Notes: generated by a model not told the origin, from the letters alone. DNA of 64,000 bases from Metamycoplasma alkalescens (GCF_900476125.1 NZ_LS991949.1:434001-498000), one strand, 5' to 3'. Counted from the first letter of the stretch, positions 11,780-24,916 are shown. Program-made: numbers and translations.

Positions 11780-13341
11780 GGTAAATCTGGAACTGGGGTG
11801 TAATTATCACTTGAATACATTGGAATTGTTTTAACAAATAAATCATTAAATAAAATAATTTGTTGATAAATTTCTTCAATTAATTCATTTGTTCAATCAT
11901 TTGCTTCTTCAATTTTTCGAATGATTTTAAGTGCTTCAGTATTAGTTGCAAAATAAGTTAGAATTTCTTGACCATATTTAGCAATCATATTTTTAGGAAT
12001 CACATTAATCAAACGATATTTCGCACAAAATAGCAAAATAATTTGTTGTGCTGGCGAATATGGTGAAAACTGCGGTTGTTTCAATAATTCATAAACTTTT
12101 GAACCATGTTCCAAGATTGTTCTTGTATTTTGATCAAGGTCTGATCCAAATTGTGAAAATGCTTGCATTTCATTATATTGTGCTAATTCAAGTTTTAAAC
12201 TTGAAACAACTTTTTTCATCAATTTTGTTTGTGCAGCTGAACCTACCCGACTAACTGAGTACCCAATGTCAATGGCTGGTCTTTGCCCTGAGTTAAATAA
12301 TGATTCTTTAGTAAAAATTTGTCCATCTGTAATTGAAATTACATTTGTTGGAATATAAGCTGAAATATCTTCTGCTTGAGTTTCAATAATTGGTAGTGCT
12401 GTAATTGAACCACCACCATAATCACTATTTAGTTTGGCTGATCTTTCAAGAAGTTGTGAATGCAAGTAAAAAACATCGCCTGGATAAGCTTCACGTCCTG
12501 GTGGTCTTCGAAGTAGCAGTGATAATGTTCGATAAGCAACAGCATGTTTTGATAAATCATCATAAACAATTAAAACATTTTTTCCTCTTGCCATTCATTC
12601 TTCAGCAATTGTAATCCCTGTATACGGAGCAATATATTGCAATGGTGCACTATCTGAAGCTGAGGTTGCAACAACAACTGTATATTTTAAAGCATCATTT
12701 TTTGCTAATTGATCAACGATTTGGGTAATTGTTGAATTTTTTTGACCAATTGCAACATAAATACAATAAACATCTTTACCTTTTTGGTTAAGGATTGTAT
12801 CAATCGCAATTGCTGTTTTTCCAGTTTGACGATCACCAATGATTAATTCACGTTGTCCTTTACCAATTGGAATTAAGGCATCAATTGCTAAAATTCCTGT
12901 ATGTAGAGGTTCAGAAACTTCTTTTCTTGTCATCACACCAGGCGCAATTTTAAAAATTGGACGATTAATTTGTTCATCAATTTTACCTTTACCATCAATT
13001 GGCTTAACTAATGCATTAACAACTCTTCCCAATAATGAATCGCCAACACTTACGGAAATAACTTGATTGGTTCGTTTGACACTTGAATTTTCAACAATGT
13101 TTCGATCATCGCCCATGACAACAATCCCAACTAATTCTTCTTCAAGGTTTAATGCCATTCCAACAATGCCGCATTCAAAAATTACTAATTCACCATATTC
13201 AATATTATTCAAACCACTTACAAGCGCAATTCCATCACCAACGGTTATTACCCGACCAACTTCATCATAACTAATTGTTTCATTGAAATTTTTAATTTGG
13301 TTTTTAATAATTGCTGATAAATCACTTGGTTTTAGTGCCAT
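11758..13341 (-). CDS. atpA: ATP synthase F1 alpha subunit
   Basis: 527 residues, with UGA Trp codons including EEWMARGKNV and two near the C-terminus. Walker A GDRQTGKT near residue 170, [18 protein letters not shown], the Arg-finger segment [10 protein letters not shown]...[12 protein letters not shown]. Non-catalytic nucleotide site of the hexamer. Ends 22 bases inside atpG. Confidence 0.98.
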
Positions 13342-13360
13342 ACTATTCCTTTCTTAAATT

Positions 13361-13900
13361 TTATAATTCAATTGATTTTTTAATGTTATTTAATTTGCCT
13401 AAAACTGAATTATCAATTAAAAATTCATCAACTTTTATTTTGATTCCACCAATTAATTTTTTATCAATTTCATTGACAAGAACTACTTTTGATTTGAGTT
13501 GTGAAGATAATTTGTTTTGCAGTTTTGTAATTTCTTTTGCAGTTAATTTTTTTGTTGAATAAACATAACCAAATTTAATATTTAATTTATCATTTGATAA
13601 CTCAATGAAGCGATGTAAAATTCCATCAAGATATTTAATTGCATGTTTTTTTGTTGCTAGCTTAATTGTATTTAAAAGATAGGGATGATATGAACTAAAA
13701 GCTTCGTCAATCAATTGATTTTTTTGCTCCATTGAAAGATCAAAAGAATTTAGTATTTTTAAATAATCCTTATTTTGCTTAATAATTTTTAAAATTTGAA
13801 CACTTTCGTTGCTTATTTGACTTAATAATTGATCTGTTTCTCTTGCTAAATCAAATAAAGCAAATGTTCAATTATTAACAGTTTCATTTAATTCCGTCAT
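13361..13900 (-). CDS. atpH: ATP synthase F1 delta subunit
   Basis: 179 residues, normal size for the stator subunit that joins alpha to the b stalk. Low sequence conservation, but the C-terminal block VLVNEIDKKLIGGIKIKV is characteristic. One UGA Trp near residue 13. The gene begins right after the atpF stop. Confidence 0.93.
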
Positions 13901-13902
13901 AA

Positions 13903-14442
13903 TTATTTGTTAATTACTTCATTAATCATTTTGATATTATCACTATCTTTAATTTCCCGACCAATGATTTTTTTAGCAACTTCAATTGCGTTTTCCATAA
14001 TAATCTGCTTTTGCTCATTTTCAAATTCAGCACGTTTTTTAGAAATCAAAATTTCGGCTTGTTCAAGCATAAGTTCAGCTTTTTTCTTTGCTGAGGCTGA
14101 ACCACTATTAACAATTCTTTCGCTTTCTGCTTTTGCATTATTAATAATTACTCTTGCTTGATTTGTTGCTTCAATAATCATTCTGTCACGTTCTTCTTGC
14201 ACTTTTAAGACTTCATCTTTTGCTTTGATTGATGCATCAATATTATCTTGAATCAATTTTTGGCGTGATTTAACCATTTTTTTTAATGGTTTATAAACTA
14301 AAAAAGTAATAATTGCCGTTACCAACATTAAAACAATTAATGAAAATACAAAGATTGGTCAATTAAATTTTAATTGTGAAAAAGTATTATTAAGTTCTTC
14401 AGAAATACTTTTTTTAGCATTTAATACTTCAACTATATCCAT
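13903..14442 (-). CDS. atpF: ATP synthase Fo b subunit
   Basis: 179 residues. N-terminal membrane span (PIFVFSLIVLMLVTAIITF) after about 28 residues, then a long charged helix rich in Ala, Glu, Lys and Gln forming the peripheral stalk. No N-terminal lipobox is present, unlike several other mycoplasma b subunits that are predicted lipoproteins. One UGA Trp just before the membrane span. Confidence 0.94.
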
Positions 14443-14480
14443 AAAATTATACTTTTCTTTCAAATCTTAAATCTGATATT

Positions 14481-14789
14481 TTATACAAAGATTAATAATA
14501 AAGCAATAACTAAACAATAAATTGAAGCTGTTTCAACAATTGCTAATCCTAAAATTAATAATGTCCGAACTTTTGCTAAAGCCTCAGGATTTCTTCCAAC
14601 TGCTTCACAGGCTTTTCCAACAGCAATACCTTGTCCTAAAGAAACAATTCCGGCCCCGGCAATTGCAACACCAGCTCCCAACATTGTTAATCCATAAGCA
14701 AGTGGATAATTTGCATTATCTTTATTTCCTGCTTGTTCGGGATTAAATCTTAAAATTGTTTCACTAATTTTATCTAATTTGTCAATCAT
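14481..14789 (-). CDS. atpE: ATP synthase Fo c subunit
   Basis: 102 residues, two membrane helices joined by a polar loop (GKACEAVGRNPEA). Helix 1 has GAGVAIAGAGIVSLGQGIAVG. In helix 2 the ion-binding carboxylate is the Glu in LAIVETASIY. Slightly longer than usual through a 27-residue N-terminal extension. Confidence 0.96.
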   Translation of the reverse strand: MIDKLDKISETILRFNPEQAGNKDNANYPLAYGLTMLGAGVAIAGAGIVSLGQGIAVGKACEAVGRNPEALAKVRTLLILGLAIVETASIYCLVIALLLIFV

Positions 14790-14816
14790 ATTATTTTAAA
14801 CTCCTAAAAAATAAAT

Positions 14817-15614
14817 TTAAATTTGTGTTGCTACTTGTTTTTCAATCTGATCTTTTTGTTTCTTTGCAAGTAGTCTTCTTTTTCAATCTTTGATTTTTTT
14901 CTTATGTTTTTCTTTAACATCAACCTCAGCTGCCTGTGCTCAATAAGACATTGTTAAAACAACAAATACAAATGCTTGAATTGCGCCGCCAAATAAATCA
15001 AAATAAAGATTAAAAGCAGGCATAATCAAGATTCCAAAAGGATTGAATGTTGCGGCTGAAGCTGATGGCTCAACACCAATTATTTTTGCTCAAATATTAT
15101 TTAGAAATATTGTATTAAGGGTTACTAAAACAACACCACCAATAATATTTCCATATACCCGGAAAGTAAGCGAAATAATTGGTGAATAGTTTGATGCGAA
15201 TTCTAATGGATTTAGTAATTTAATAAGATGCTTAAATTTGCTGTACGCAAATCCAATTCCTGCAGTTCCAAGTCATGTTACAACCGTTGCTGCTAAAACT
15301 GCTGATAAACTTGAACCAATTGGTGCAAAACCAACTAATGAAAGGATATTACCAAAAAATATAAAAGCAAATAAGGATATTAAATATGGATTTGCTTTAT
15401 CAAATTTTGATTCATGTGTATCACTTAAGAAATTATCTCCACCAATCACAACACTTTCAACCAAAACAATTGCTGCATTTGGCGCTTTATTAATTTTTTG
15501 ACGTTTGATTGCTATATAAATAAGGACTGATAAAACTAAAACAATAAAAACTAATAAAACAAGCGAAAAAAGATGGTTGGAATTAATTTCATTACTTCCA
15601 AATAGCTTATCCAT
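14817..15614 (-). CDS. atpB: ATP synthase Fo a subunit
   Basis: 265 residues, multi-span membrane protein. The conserved Arg helix is visible as SLTFRVYGNIIGG; AQAFVFVVLTMSYW-type sequence forms the last helix. UGA Trp codons split the frame. The start ATG overlaps the stop of the upstream gene (TAATG). The C-terminal tail is unusually rich in Lys and Gln (KEKHKKKIKDWKRRLLAKKQ). Confidence 0.95.
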
Positions 15615-16078
15615 TATTCTCCTTTCTTTTTATTTGTAAATAACATTGCAATTCCCCGAATGATAACAAATAAGGATAATAATAAATAAGGACTTGTCAT
15701 TGTTATTACATGAAACGGAAAAAATGCAATTTTTGAACTTAAATCATAAGTATGATGATAATAATAATTTACTCAAATAAATAATGCAAAAATTCCAATA
15801 TTTAAAAACATAAATAAAATAAAAATTAAAATTGCTACAAAAAAATTCCCAATTTGCCTTTTTTTTAGTTTTTTTGCTTGGGGATTATCAGCAGCATTTT
15901 TGATCATTTTTAAAACAATTAAAAGTGAACATAAAAATAATAAAAAACTAATTATGCCAACGAAATATCCTAATAATAATGAGTAATCATAAAAGGATAT
16001 TGAACTAAATATAAGCAATAATGCAATATTAAAAGTAGCATAAGTTATTCAAAAATTTTTTCCATTTAATTTATTCAT
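15614..16078 (-). CDS. Membrane protein at the atpI position
   Basis: 154 residues with four predicted membrane spans and a basic loop KKLKKRQIGN. First gene of the ATP synthase operon and overlaps the atpB start by one base. Position and topology match the poorly conserved AtpI/MG406-type proteins that precede atpB and may assist c-ring assembly or Mg import in other bacteria. Function here rests on position only. A minus-strand TATAAT at 16118-16123 lies about 40 bases upstream; there is no obvious ribosome site. Confidence 0.75.
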
Positions 16079-16117
16079 GTGCAATATGGCTATTCATAAG
16101 AAAATAACCTAATTATC

Positions 16118-16123
16118 ATTATA
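16118..16123 (-). promoter_or_regulatory. Probable -10 box of the ATP synthase operon
   Basis: TATAAT on the minus strand, giving a 5' leader of roughly 30 bases before the ATG at 16078. Confidence 0.5.
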
Positions 16124-16271
16124 TTACTTTTTGTTTAATTAAATAATTAAAGTTTAATAAATCCAATATCTTATTTTAAATATAAGGATTTAAAAAAGAA
16201 CAAAATATTTTTCCTAACAATATTTTAAGCAAATAAATTAAAAAAATCCATAAAAATCATGTTAAAAAAAA

Positions 16272-16298
16272 TTAGCACTTTAATATAAAGAGTGCTAA
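16272..16298. promoter_or_regulatory. CIRCE operator (HrcA site)
   Basis: TTAGCACTT-N9-GAGTGCTAA: 17 of 18 arm bases fit the CIRCE consensus TTAGCACTC-N9-GAGTGCTAA. It lies 50 bases upstream of clpB and just upstream of its -10 box, so the heat-shock repressor HrcA should control clpB. Confidence 0.95.
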
Positions 16299-16304
16299 AA
16301 GATA

Positions 16305-16313
16305 TGTTATAAT
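16305..16313 (+). promoter_or_regulatory. Extended -10 promoter of clpB
   Basis: TGTTATAAT, an extended -10 (TGn plus TATAAT), 6 bases after the CIRCE right arm and 34 bases before the ATG. The RBS aggaggttt precedes the start. Confidence 0.8.
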
Positions 16314-16347
16314 TTAGTCTGTAATCAAAATTAGGAGGTTTATAAAT

Positions 16348-18495
16348 ATGCACGCATCATGAACACCTGCTGAAGAAAAACAAAAAAAAGATCCATTAAC
16401 ATTATATGGAAGAAATCTAACACAACTCGCACTTGAGCGAAAACTAGAATTAGTAATTAATCGGGATGAAGAAATTCGCTCACTGGTACGAATTTTGTCA
16501 AGAAAAACTAAAAATAATCCAGTTTTAGTTGGCGAACCTGGTGTTGGTAAAACTGCAATTGTTGAAGGACTTGCTTTAAAAATTGTTGAAAACCAAGTTC
16601 CTGAAAATCTTAAAAATAAGCAACTTTATGAATTAAATATTTCTTCAATTGTGGCTGGAACTTCATTCCGGGGACAATTTGAAGAAAGAGTCCAAGAAAT
16701 TCTAAAAAGAATTGAAGAATCAAATGGAGAAATCATTCTATTCATTGATGAGATTCATATGATTGTTGGTGCTGGTCAAAGTGGGGATGGAAGTATGGAT
16801 ATTGCTAACATGCTTAAACCAATGATGGCAAGAGGTCAATTACATTTAATTGGCGCAACAACACTAGAAGAATATCGAAAATATATTGAAAAAGATTCTG
16901 CTCTTGAGCGAAGAATGCAAAAAATTTTCATTCAAGAACCTTCAATTGAAGACACAATTTCAATTCTAAGAGGAATCAAAGAAAGATATGAAACATATCA
17001 TGAAGTAAAAATTAAAGATGAAGCATTAGTTGCTGCTGCAAATTTATCAGCAAGATATATTTCAGATCGTTTTTTACCAGACAAAGCAATTGATTTAATT
17101 GATGAAGCTGCTTCAAATATTAAAACAGAAATGAAATATATTCCTGAACCAATTGAAAAACTAAATTATGAAATTGCAAAATTAGAAATTGAAAAAGCAG
17201 CAATCACAAACTCAGTTAACAAAAATCTTAATAATAATGCTGATCGAATCAAACAAATTAATGATTCATTAACGAATTTAAAAAACGAACATTCTAATTT
17301 GATTAATCAATGAAATCATGAAAAAGAATTACTAACGAAACTTTCTGCATCTAAAGATAATCTTGAGGATTTAAAAAGACATCTTCCAATCTTGCAATCA
17401 GAAGGCAATTATTTAGAAGCATCAAAAATTATGTATGTTTTAATTCCACAACTTGAAGAATCACAAAAAGAGATTGAAAACAAACTAAATTCCTTAAAAA
17501 ATCGTTTAATTAAAGAAACAATTGATGAAGAAGAAATTGCTAATATTGTTAGCAAATGAACAAAAATTCCAATTACTAAATTATTAGAAAGTCAAAAAAC
17601 AAAATTACTTAACTTAAGCAATAATTTAGCAAAAAGAGTTAAGGGACAACCCGAAGCAATTAAACTTGTTTCTGAGGCAATTAAAAGAAATAAGGTTAAT
17701 ATCAATGATCCAAATCGTCCTATTGGTTCGTTTCTTTTTTTAGGACCAACTGGGGTCGGAAAAACCGAATTAGCAAAAGCTTTAGCTGCTAATTTATTTG
17801 ATAATGAAAATCACATTATTCGTTTAGATATGTCTGAATATATGGAAAAACATTCAACATCAAAATTAATTGGTTCGCCTCCGGGATATATTGGATATGA
17901 TGACAATGGTGGCCAACTAAGTGAAAAAGTCCGTCAAAATCCTTATTCAATTATTTTGTTTGATGAAATTGAAAAAGCACATGTTGATGTTCTAAATATT
18001 TTGTTACAAATTCTTGATGATGGAGTTTTAAGTGATAATAAGGGAAGAAAAATAAACTTCAAAAATACGATTATTATCATGACCTCAAATATTGGTTCCG
18101 AAGAAATCATCAACAAAATGCCAACAAAAGAAGAAATTAACAAAATTCTATTAAAAAAATTCAAACCCGAATTTATTAATCGAATTGATGAAATTATTCC
18201 TTTTAATTACTTAGATTTAAAAACAATTCAAGAAATTACACAATTAGAATTAAATAAATTAAGCAAAAGAATTTTGGATAACACAAAAATTAAATTAGTT
18301 TTTGATAAATCTGTCATTGAATTTATTGCTAACAAATCATTTAACGTTGCATTTGGCGCAAGAACAATCAAAAGATTTATTCAAAATCATATTGAAAATC
18401 AAATTGCAGATTTAATTTTAAGTAACCAAAATCTTGATCAAGCAATCATTGAAATCACTGTTTTGGATGATGATTTAAATATTGAATTTATATAG
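16348..18495 (+). CDS. clpB: Chaperone ATPase ClpB, short form without N domain
   Basis: 715 residues. AAA+ disaggregase that rescues aggregated proteins with DnaK. Seen: Walker A of D1 GEPGVGKT at residue 62, Walker [12 protein letters not shown], a shortened coiled-coil middle domain with [10 protein letters not shown], Walker A of D2 GPTGVGKT at residue 466, [10 protein letters not shown], and [10 protein letters not shown] in the small D2 domain. The N-terminal substrate domain of the full form (about 150 residues) is absent, as in other mycoplasma ClpB. Starts at ATG 16348 behind aggaggttt. Confidence 0.97.
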
Positions 18496-18506
18496 TTTTT
18501 GAAAAC

Positions 18507-18539
18507 AAAAAAGGCAAGCGTTCTCACTTGTCTTTTTTT
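18507..18539. terminator. Bidirectional terminator between clpB and tRNA-Lys
   Basis: Stem ggcaag / cttgtc flanked by A-run and T-run, serving clpB on plus and tRNA-Lys on minus. Confidence 0.8.
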
Positions 18540-18543
18540 GATA

Positions 18544-18619
18544 TGGTACATCCTGTGGGGCTCGAACCCACGACCCAGGGATTAAGAGTCCCTTGCTCTG
18601 CCAACTGAGCTAAGGATGC
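18544..18619 (-). tRNA. tRNA-Lys (anticodon CTT), copy 1
   Basis: 76 bases including encoded CCA. Anticodon loop ctcttaa; all stems pair, with T stem gtggg/cccac. A near-identical copy is at 27214-27289. Confidence 0.95.
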
Positions 18620-18792
18620 TTATTTTTTTTAAAACAAATAAATTATAAATCATTTTTTAATATTAAAATTTAATTTAAAAATTTATGTGTTAACATTTAT
18701 AAAAATTTATTTAAATTTTAACAAATATAAATTTCAAATAAATATATTAAAAGATGTTACAAAGAAAACAAATAAAAAGGGGGGTATAAGTA

Positions 18793-20406
<1,614 letters not shown>

Positions 20407-20440
20407 TTACTAACTAAAAATTAAATCTTGCTTGTTAAGC

Positions 20441-20472
20441 AATAGACCAATTTTAAGTTTTTTGGTCTATTT
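20441..20472 (+). terminator. Terminator of ABC-F copy 1
   Basis: aatagaccaa / ttggtctatt stem followed by tttatttattttt. A second small hairpin (ttgctt/aagcaa) precedes it. Confidence 0.8.
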
Positions 20473-20654
20473 TTATTTATTTTTTGACATCATAAAAAAT
20501 CTTAAAAACAAATTTTTATAAAGTTATAAAATAAAAATGAGATGAGTAATTATAGTTATAAAAATTAGCAATTTAAATTAGCTTAAGGTTTAGGTTATTT
20601 TAATCTCATTTGATTAAAAAAATTAATGAAATAAGATAAAAAGAAGTTTAGATT

Positions 20655-21001
20655 ATGCAATTATTCAAATTGATGAATTCATTATCAGCTTCCATTTTGC
20701 CACTTACTGCAAATAGTGTAGTCTTTGAAGAACATAAATATGTCAATTGAACTTAGTGCAATAATATCAAATCTTAAAAAAATTAATATGAATTGTGATA
20801 AATGAAACTAATCTTGATATATCTTATGAAAATAGATATAGATAGAATTAATACTCACTTTAAAAACCAAGAAATAGGTGAAAAACGTTGAAAAAATTAT
20901 TGAAATTAAGTGCAAATGGACTTGTAAGAGTTAGGGATCCAAAGAGAGATGAATATCTTAGAACATTTCCAAATAAAATAAAATGAGATAACTTAGGATA
21001 A
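20655..21001 (+). pseudogene. Gene relic, unrecognised
   Basis: Short frames in different registers follow each other: a 34-residue piece from 20655 (MQLFKLMNSLSASILPLTA...), a 45-residue piece ending FKNQEIGEKRW, and in another frame a C-terminus ...ANGLVRVRDPKRDEYLRTF ending at 21001. The last two overlap in a way that suggests one frameshifted gene end. I do not recognise the family. Confidence 0.4.
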
Positions 21002-21008
21002 TTAGTAT

Positions 21009-21779
21009 ATGTCAAATACATCTTTTATTATAGTTGTAAGTGTGTTTTTACCAATACTTATATTTGGTATCATTTTAATCCATTCTATTCCTTACATTCA
21101 TGCTAAAAAAACAAGTAACATCTATAACATTAAAATTCATTCTAAGAAAACAATGTTATCACAATCAATAAGATTACCAAAAGAGACATTTAATAATTTT
21201 TATATATTTTTTAGAAAAGAAAAAATTTATCTTAGTCTTCTAATTGCTCTTATTTTATTTCTACTCTTATTAAATATAATTATGACCTTAGAACCTTATT
21301 TTGCTTTTTTAAAAAATGATAAGAAGGCAATAAAATGAAGTTTTGATTGAATTTCAATACCTATATTTATTCTTGTAATAGCTTATCCATTATTTTGGTT
21401 TATAAGAGAGCTTGTTAAGATAAATAAAACTAAAAAAATAATTGATGACTGAGTAATACAAAATGAGAAACTTCTTCAATGAAATAAACAAATAGAAAAG
21501 CCCTTAGATTATGATAAATTCAAAAACACAATATTGTATGAAGATTTCGAAATAAAAATTCCTGTTTTCAAGGATTCTAAAGCACATTTTTATACAAATA
21601 AGATTTTAAATTCAAAAAAACTTTTTATAAAAGATAACAAAATAGATATTCCAAAATTACTGTATTTCTTGTTATTCGATTATGATTCAGAAATACAAAT
21701 CAATAATGTTATTTATTCAAAAGAATACTTCTTATTCTTTATAGATGAATGTTTAAATAATAATTCAATTAACAAATAG
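21009..21779 (+). CDS. Membrane protein of a local three-gene family, member 1
   Basis: 256 residues. Three predicted membrane spans (about 5-28, 75-98, 115-137), then a soluble C-terminal domain of about 115 residues, probably cytoplasmic. Shared motifs: LSQSIRLPKETFNNF before span 2; DDWVIQN and QWNKQIEKPL after span 3; YEDFEIKIP, DNKIDIPKLLYFLLFDYDS and YSKEYF near the end. UGA is used repeatedly for Trp. The ribosome site is weak. First of three genes in a row. No family recognised. Confidence 0.75.
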
Positions 21780-21906
21780 ATTTTTTCTTTGAACTTAAAA
21801 AATAAACTTTTTTTTGCATACTAAATTTTCTAAATTTAATAAATCTGCTTAAACACAAAATTAATGAATAAAATGAACAAATAAAAGACTAGGATCTTAT
21901 TTCGAA

Positions 21907-22671
21907 ATGTTAAATATAATATCAATTTTATTTATAAGTATCATCCTTCCTAATTTTGGATTTCTTCTTATTTTATTTTCTTGTGCTAATTGATGACTTA
22001 AAAAAGATGATTGAGAATATATTAATATTAAGATCAGATCTAAAGAGTCAATATTATCAAATTCAATAAAATTACCAAAAGATATTTTTAACAAGTTTTC
22101 TATTTTTTTAAGGAGAGAAAGAAACTATTGTGCATTTTTAATTGCTTATATTATATTTATCTTACTAGTAGATTTAGGTCTAGGAATATCTTATTATTTT
22201 ATAATTTTAAAAACGAATAATATTACTGATTCCCTTGTTTTATTTGCATTAATTGGTTTTCCAATTCTTACAATTATAGCAATAATAGAAACTACATTTG
22301 ATCTTCTTAAGATAAATAAAAATAAAAAAATAATTGACGATTGAGTGATACAAAATGGAAAACTTCCTCAATGAAATAAGCAAATAGAAAAACCCTTAAA
22401 TTATGAGCAATTGAAGAACATAATATTATATGAAGACTTAGAATTAAAAGTTCCTATTTTTAAGAAATCAAAGATACATTTTTATACAAAAAAGATTAAA
22501 AGTACAAATAAAGATTTTATAAAAGATAACAAAATAGATATTCCAAAATTACTGTATTTCTTGTTATTCGATTATGATTCAGGAATACAAATCAATAATG
22601 TTACTTACTCAAAAGAATATTTTTTATATTTTATAGGAGAGTTCTTGGACAATGATTTCAGCAGACAATAA
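21907..22671 (+). CDS. Membrane protein of a local three-gene family, member 2
   Basis: 254 residues with the same plan as member 1: three spans, LSNSIKLPKDIFNKF, DDWVIQNGKLPQWNKQIEKP, then the same C-terminal domain. At the DNA level the last part is almost identical to member 1 while the N-terminal half is well diverged. A UGA-UGA pair encodes WW near residue 29. aggatc lies about 12 bases before the start. Its last 20 bases overlap the start of member 3. Confidence 0.75.
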
Positions 22672-23416
22672 ACTTTTTAACCCGCTAGCAACGACATTTT
22701 CTTTTTTAAATCTCTTTTTATTAATTGCTTTTTATATATTTCTTCTTATATCCCATTATCAAATAAAAAGAATATGAATAAAAGAAAAATCGTCAAATTT
22801 CTTTTTATCTAAAAATATTAAAATAGACAACACATTCTTTGATACATTTAATAATAAACTTAAAAAATTAATTCCCCCTTTTATTGTTTTTATAGTGATT
22901 TCAATAACTTTATTCTTCATATCACTTTCATTTATAACAAGATTTCATATTGATATTTCAAAAGCTAAGATTACCTATTTTATTTATCTATGATGAGCTG
23001 CTTTAGGTTTTGCAATTGCAGTATTCTCTATTAGTTTGCTTTTTATAAAAAAGATGAATAAAGTAAAAAAAGAATTTAATCAATGAAAAATCAAAAATAG
23101 TAAATTAGATGGTCATTTGTTTGAAGATATTCAAACAAAAGAAAATATTGACCTACTAAATAAATTTAAATTTTCAGACAACTTAGATTTATATATCATT
23201 GTAAGAAAAAGAGATTATTATTTAACTAAAAAATATAAAATTAAAAATGATAATTGAAAAGAACGCTTTTATAAATACGATGATAAGAAATTAAGTGAAG
23301 AATTTTATTATTTTCTAATCTTTAATTATGATGATGTTGCTATTAATATGGAATCATATACACTTGAAAATTACTCATATGTTTATCAAAACCGCAACTA
23401 TATATTTAATCGATAA
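22652..23416 (+). CDS. Membrane protein of a local three-gene family, member 3
   Basis: 254 residues, missed in standard-code reading because of many UGA Trp codons; I translated it end to end without a TAA or TAG. Three spans (about 15-37, 72-95, 108-132) then a C-terminal domain. The match to members 1-2 is distant but colinear: FLSKNIKIDNTFFDTF against LS.SI.LPK..F..F, and EEFYYFLIFNYDD against KLLYFLLFDYDS. ATG at 22652 overlaps member 2 and has aggag ahead, so translation is probably coupled. Confidence 0.75.
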
Positions 23417-23462
23417 ATCTTTATTACCTAAATAAAATAACAAAAAACCTTAAACTAAATTT

Positions 23463-23492
23463 AACAAGAAACTACTAATTTTCTTGTTTTTT
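23463..23492 (+). terminator. Terminator of the three-gene membrane cluster
   Basis: aacaagaaa / tttcttgtt stem followed by a T-run, 47 bases after the last stop. The rest of 23417-23795 shows nothing else beyond low-complexity AT sequence and the adh promoter region. Confidence 0.8.
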
Positions 23493-23795
23493 ATTCTCCT
23501 TTTTAATCTATCCTAAATAAGCAATCCTAGGCTTATATAGATATTAGTATGAAATTAGCAGCAAAATCATAAGATTAATTTTTAAGCTACTTTTTGCTAA
23601 ATAAAAAATACAAGATTTTAAAACTCTTTAGTCATTGAGGTATCAATCAAAATACCTGTATTAATAAATTAGAGATTATAATAAGCACCTAAACAATCAA
23701 ACATTACTTATATATCTATAAGTCTTTTAATACATTATAATTTTTATGTAAGAAATGTAAGAAAAATATAAAGAAGAGATTTAGAAATATAAATT

Positions 23796-24848
23796 ATGAA
23801 AATGAAAGCTTTAGTTTATCACGGGGAACATAATATTTCTCTTGAATTAGTTGATAAACCAACAATTTTAAAACCTACAGATGCAATAGTAAAAGTAACA
23901 AGAACAACAATTTGTGGAACTGATTTAGGAATTTATAAAGGAAAAAATCCTGAAGTAGTAAGTGGCAGAATCTTAGGACATGAAGGAATCGGAATTGTTG
24001 AAGAAGTTGGAGAAAGCGTATCCAATGTTAAAGTCGGTGATAAGGTCTTAATTGGATGTATTACTCCTTGCGGAAAATGTGATAATTGCAGAAAACAATT
24101 ATATTCACACTGCCGCGAAACAGAGGGTGGATGAAAACTTGGTTATATGATCAATGGAACACAAGCTGAATATGTAAGAGTTCCATTTGCAGATAATAGT
24201 TTATACAAATATCCACAAACAATTAACGATGAAGTTGCAGTTATGCTATCAGATGCACTTCCTACAGGTCATGAAATTGGTGTGCAATATGGACATGTTA
24301 GTCCAGGAAAATCTGTTGCAATTATAGGAGCTGGACCAGTAGGGATGGGTGCCCTATTAACTGCCCAATTGTATTCACCAGCGCATCTAATCGTAATTGA
24401 TTTAGATAAAAATCGTTTAGAAATGGCTAAAAAATTAGGTGCTACACATACACTAGTACCAGATGAAAAATTATTTGATAATTTAAAAGAAATTGTCGGA
24501 GAAGATGGTGTTGATGTTGCAATTGAAGCAGTAGGGATTCCTCAAACTTGAGATGTTTGTCAGCAAATTGTTAAGGCAGGCGGAAACATTTCAATTGTTG
24601 GTGTGCATGGAAAACCAGTTAATTTCAATGTTCAAAATCTATGAATTAAGAACATTACATTAACAACAGGATTAGTTAATACAAATACATTGCCAATGTT
24701 AATTAATGCTGTTTCAACTGGAAAATTACCTGTTTCAGATTTAATTACACATAGATTTAATCTTTCAGATATGATGAAAGCTTATGAAACATTTATCAAT
24801 GCATCAGATAATAAGGCAATGAAAATATTTATTGATGCAACTAAATAG
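23796..24848 (+). CDS. Zinc-dependent alcohol dehydrogenase
   Basis: 350 residues, medium-chain dehydrogenase/reductase. Seen: catalytic zinc ligands in TICGTDLG (Cys) and GHEGIGIVEEVG (His-Glu), structural zinc cysteines in CGKCDNCRKQLYSHC, and the Rossmann motif AIIGAGPVGMGA followed by an acidic residue (VIDLDKNR), which fits NAD rather than NADP. It interconverts an alcohol with its aldehyde or ketone. A second ATG two codons in (23802) is an alternative start. UGA Trp in GGWKLGY and two later sites. Flanked by unrelated genes, so probably monocistronic. Confidence 0.93.
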
Positions 24849-24916
24849 GCAATTTGAAAATATTGAATTTAATTATACTAAGATAAAAAATCTAAGAAAA
24901 TAAGTCTAAACCAATA

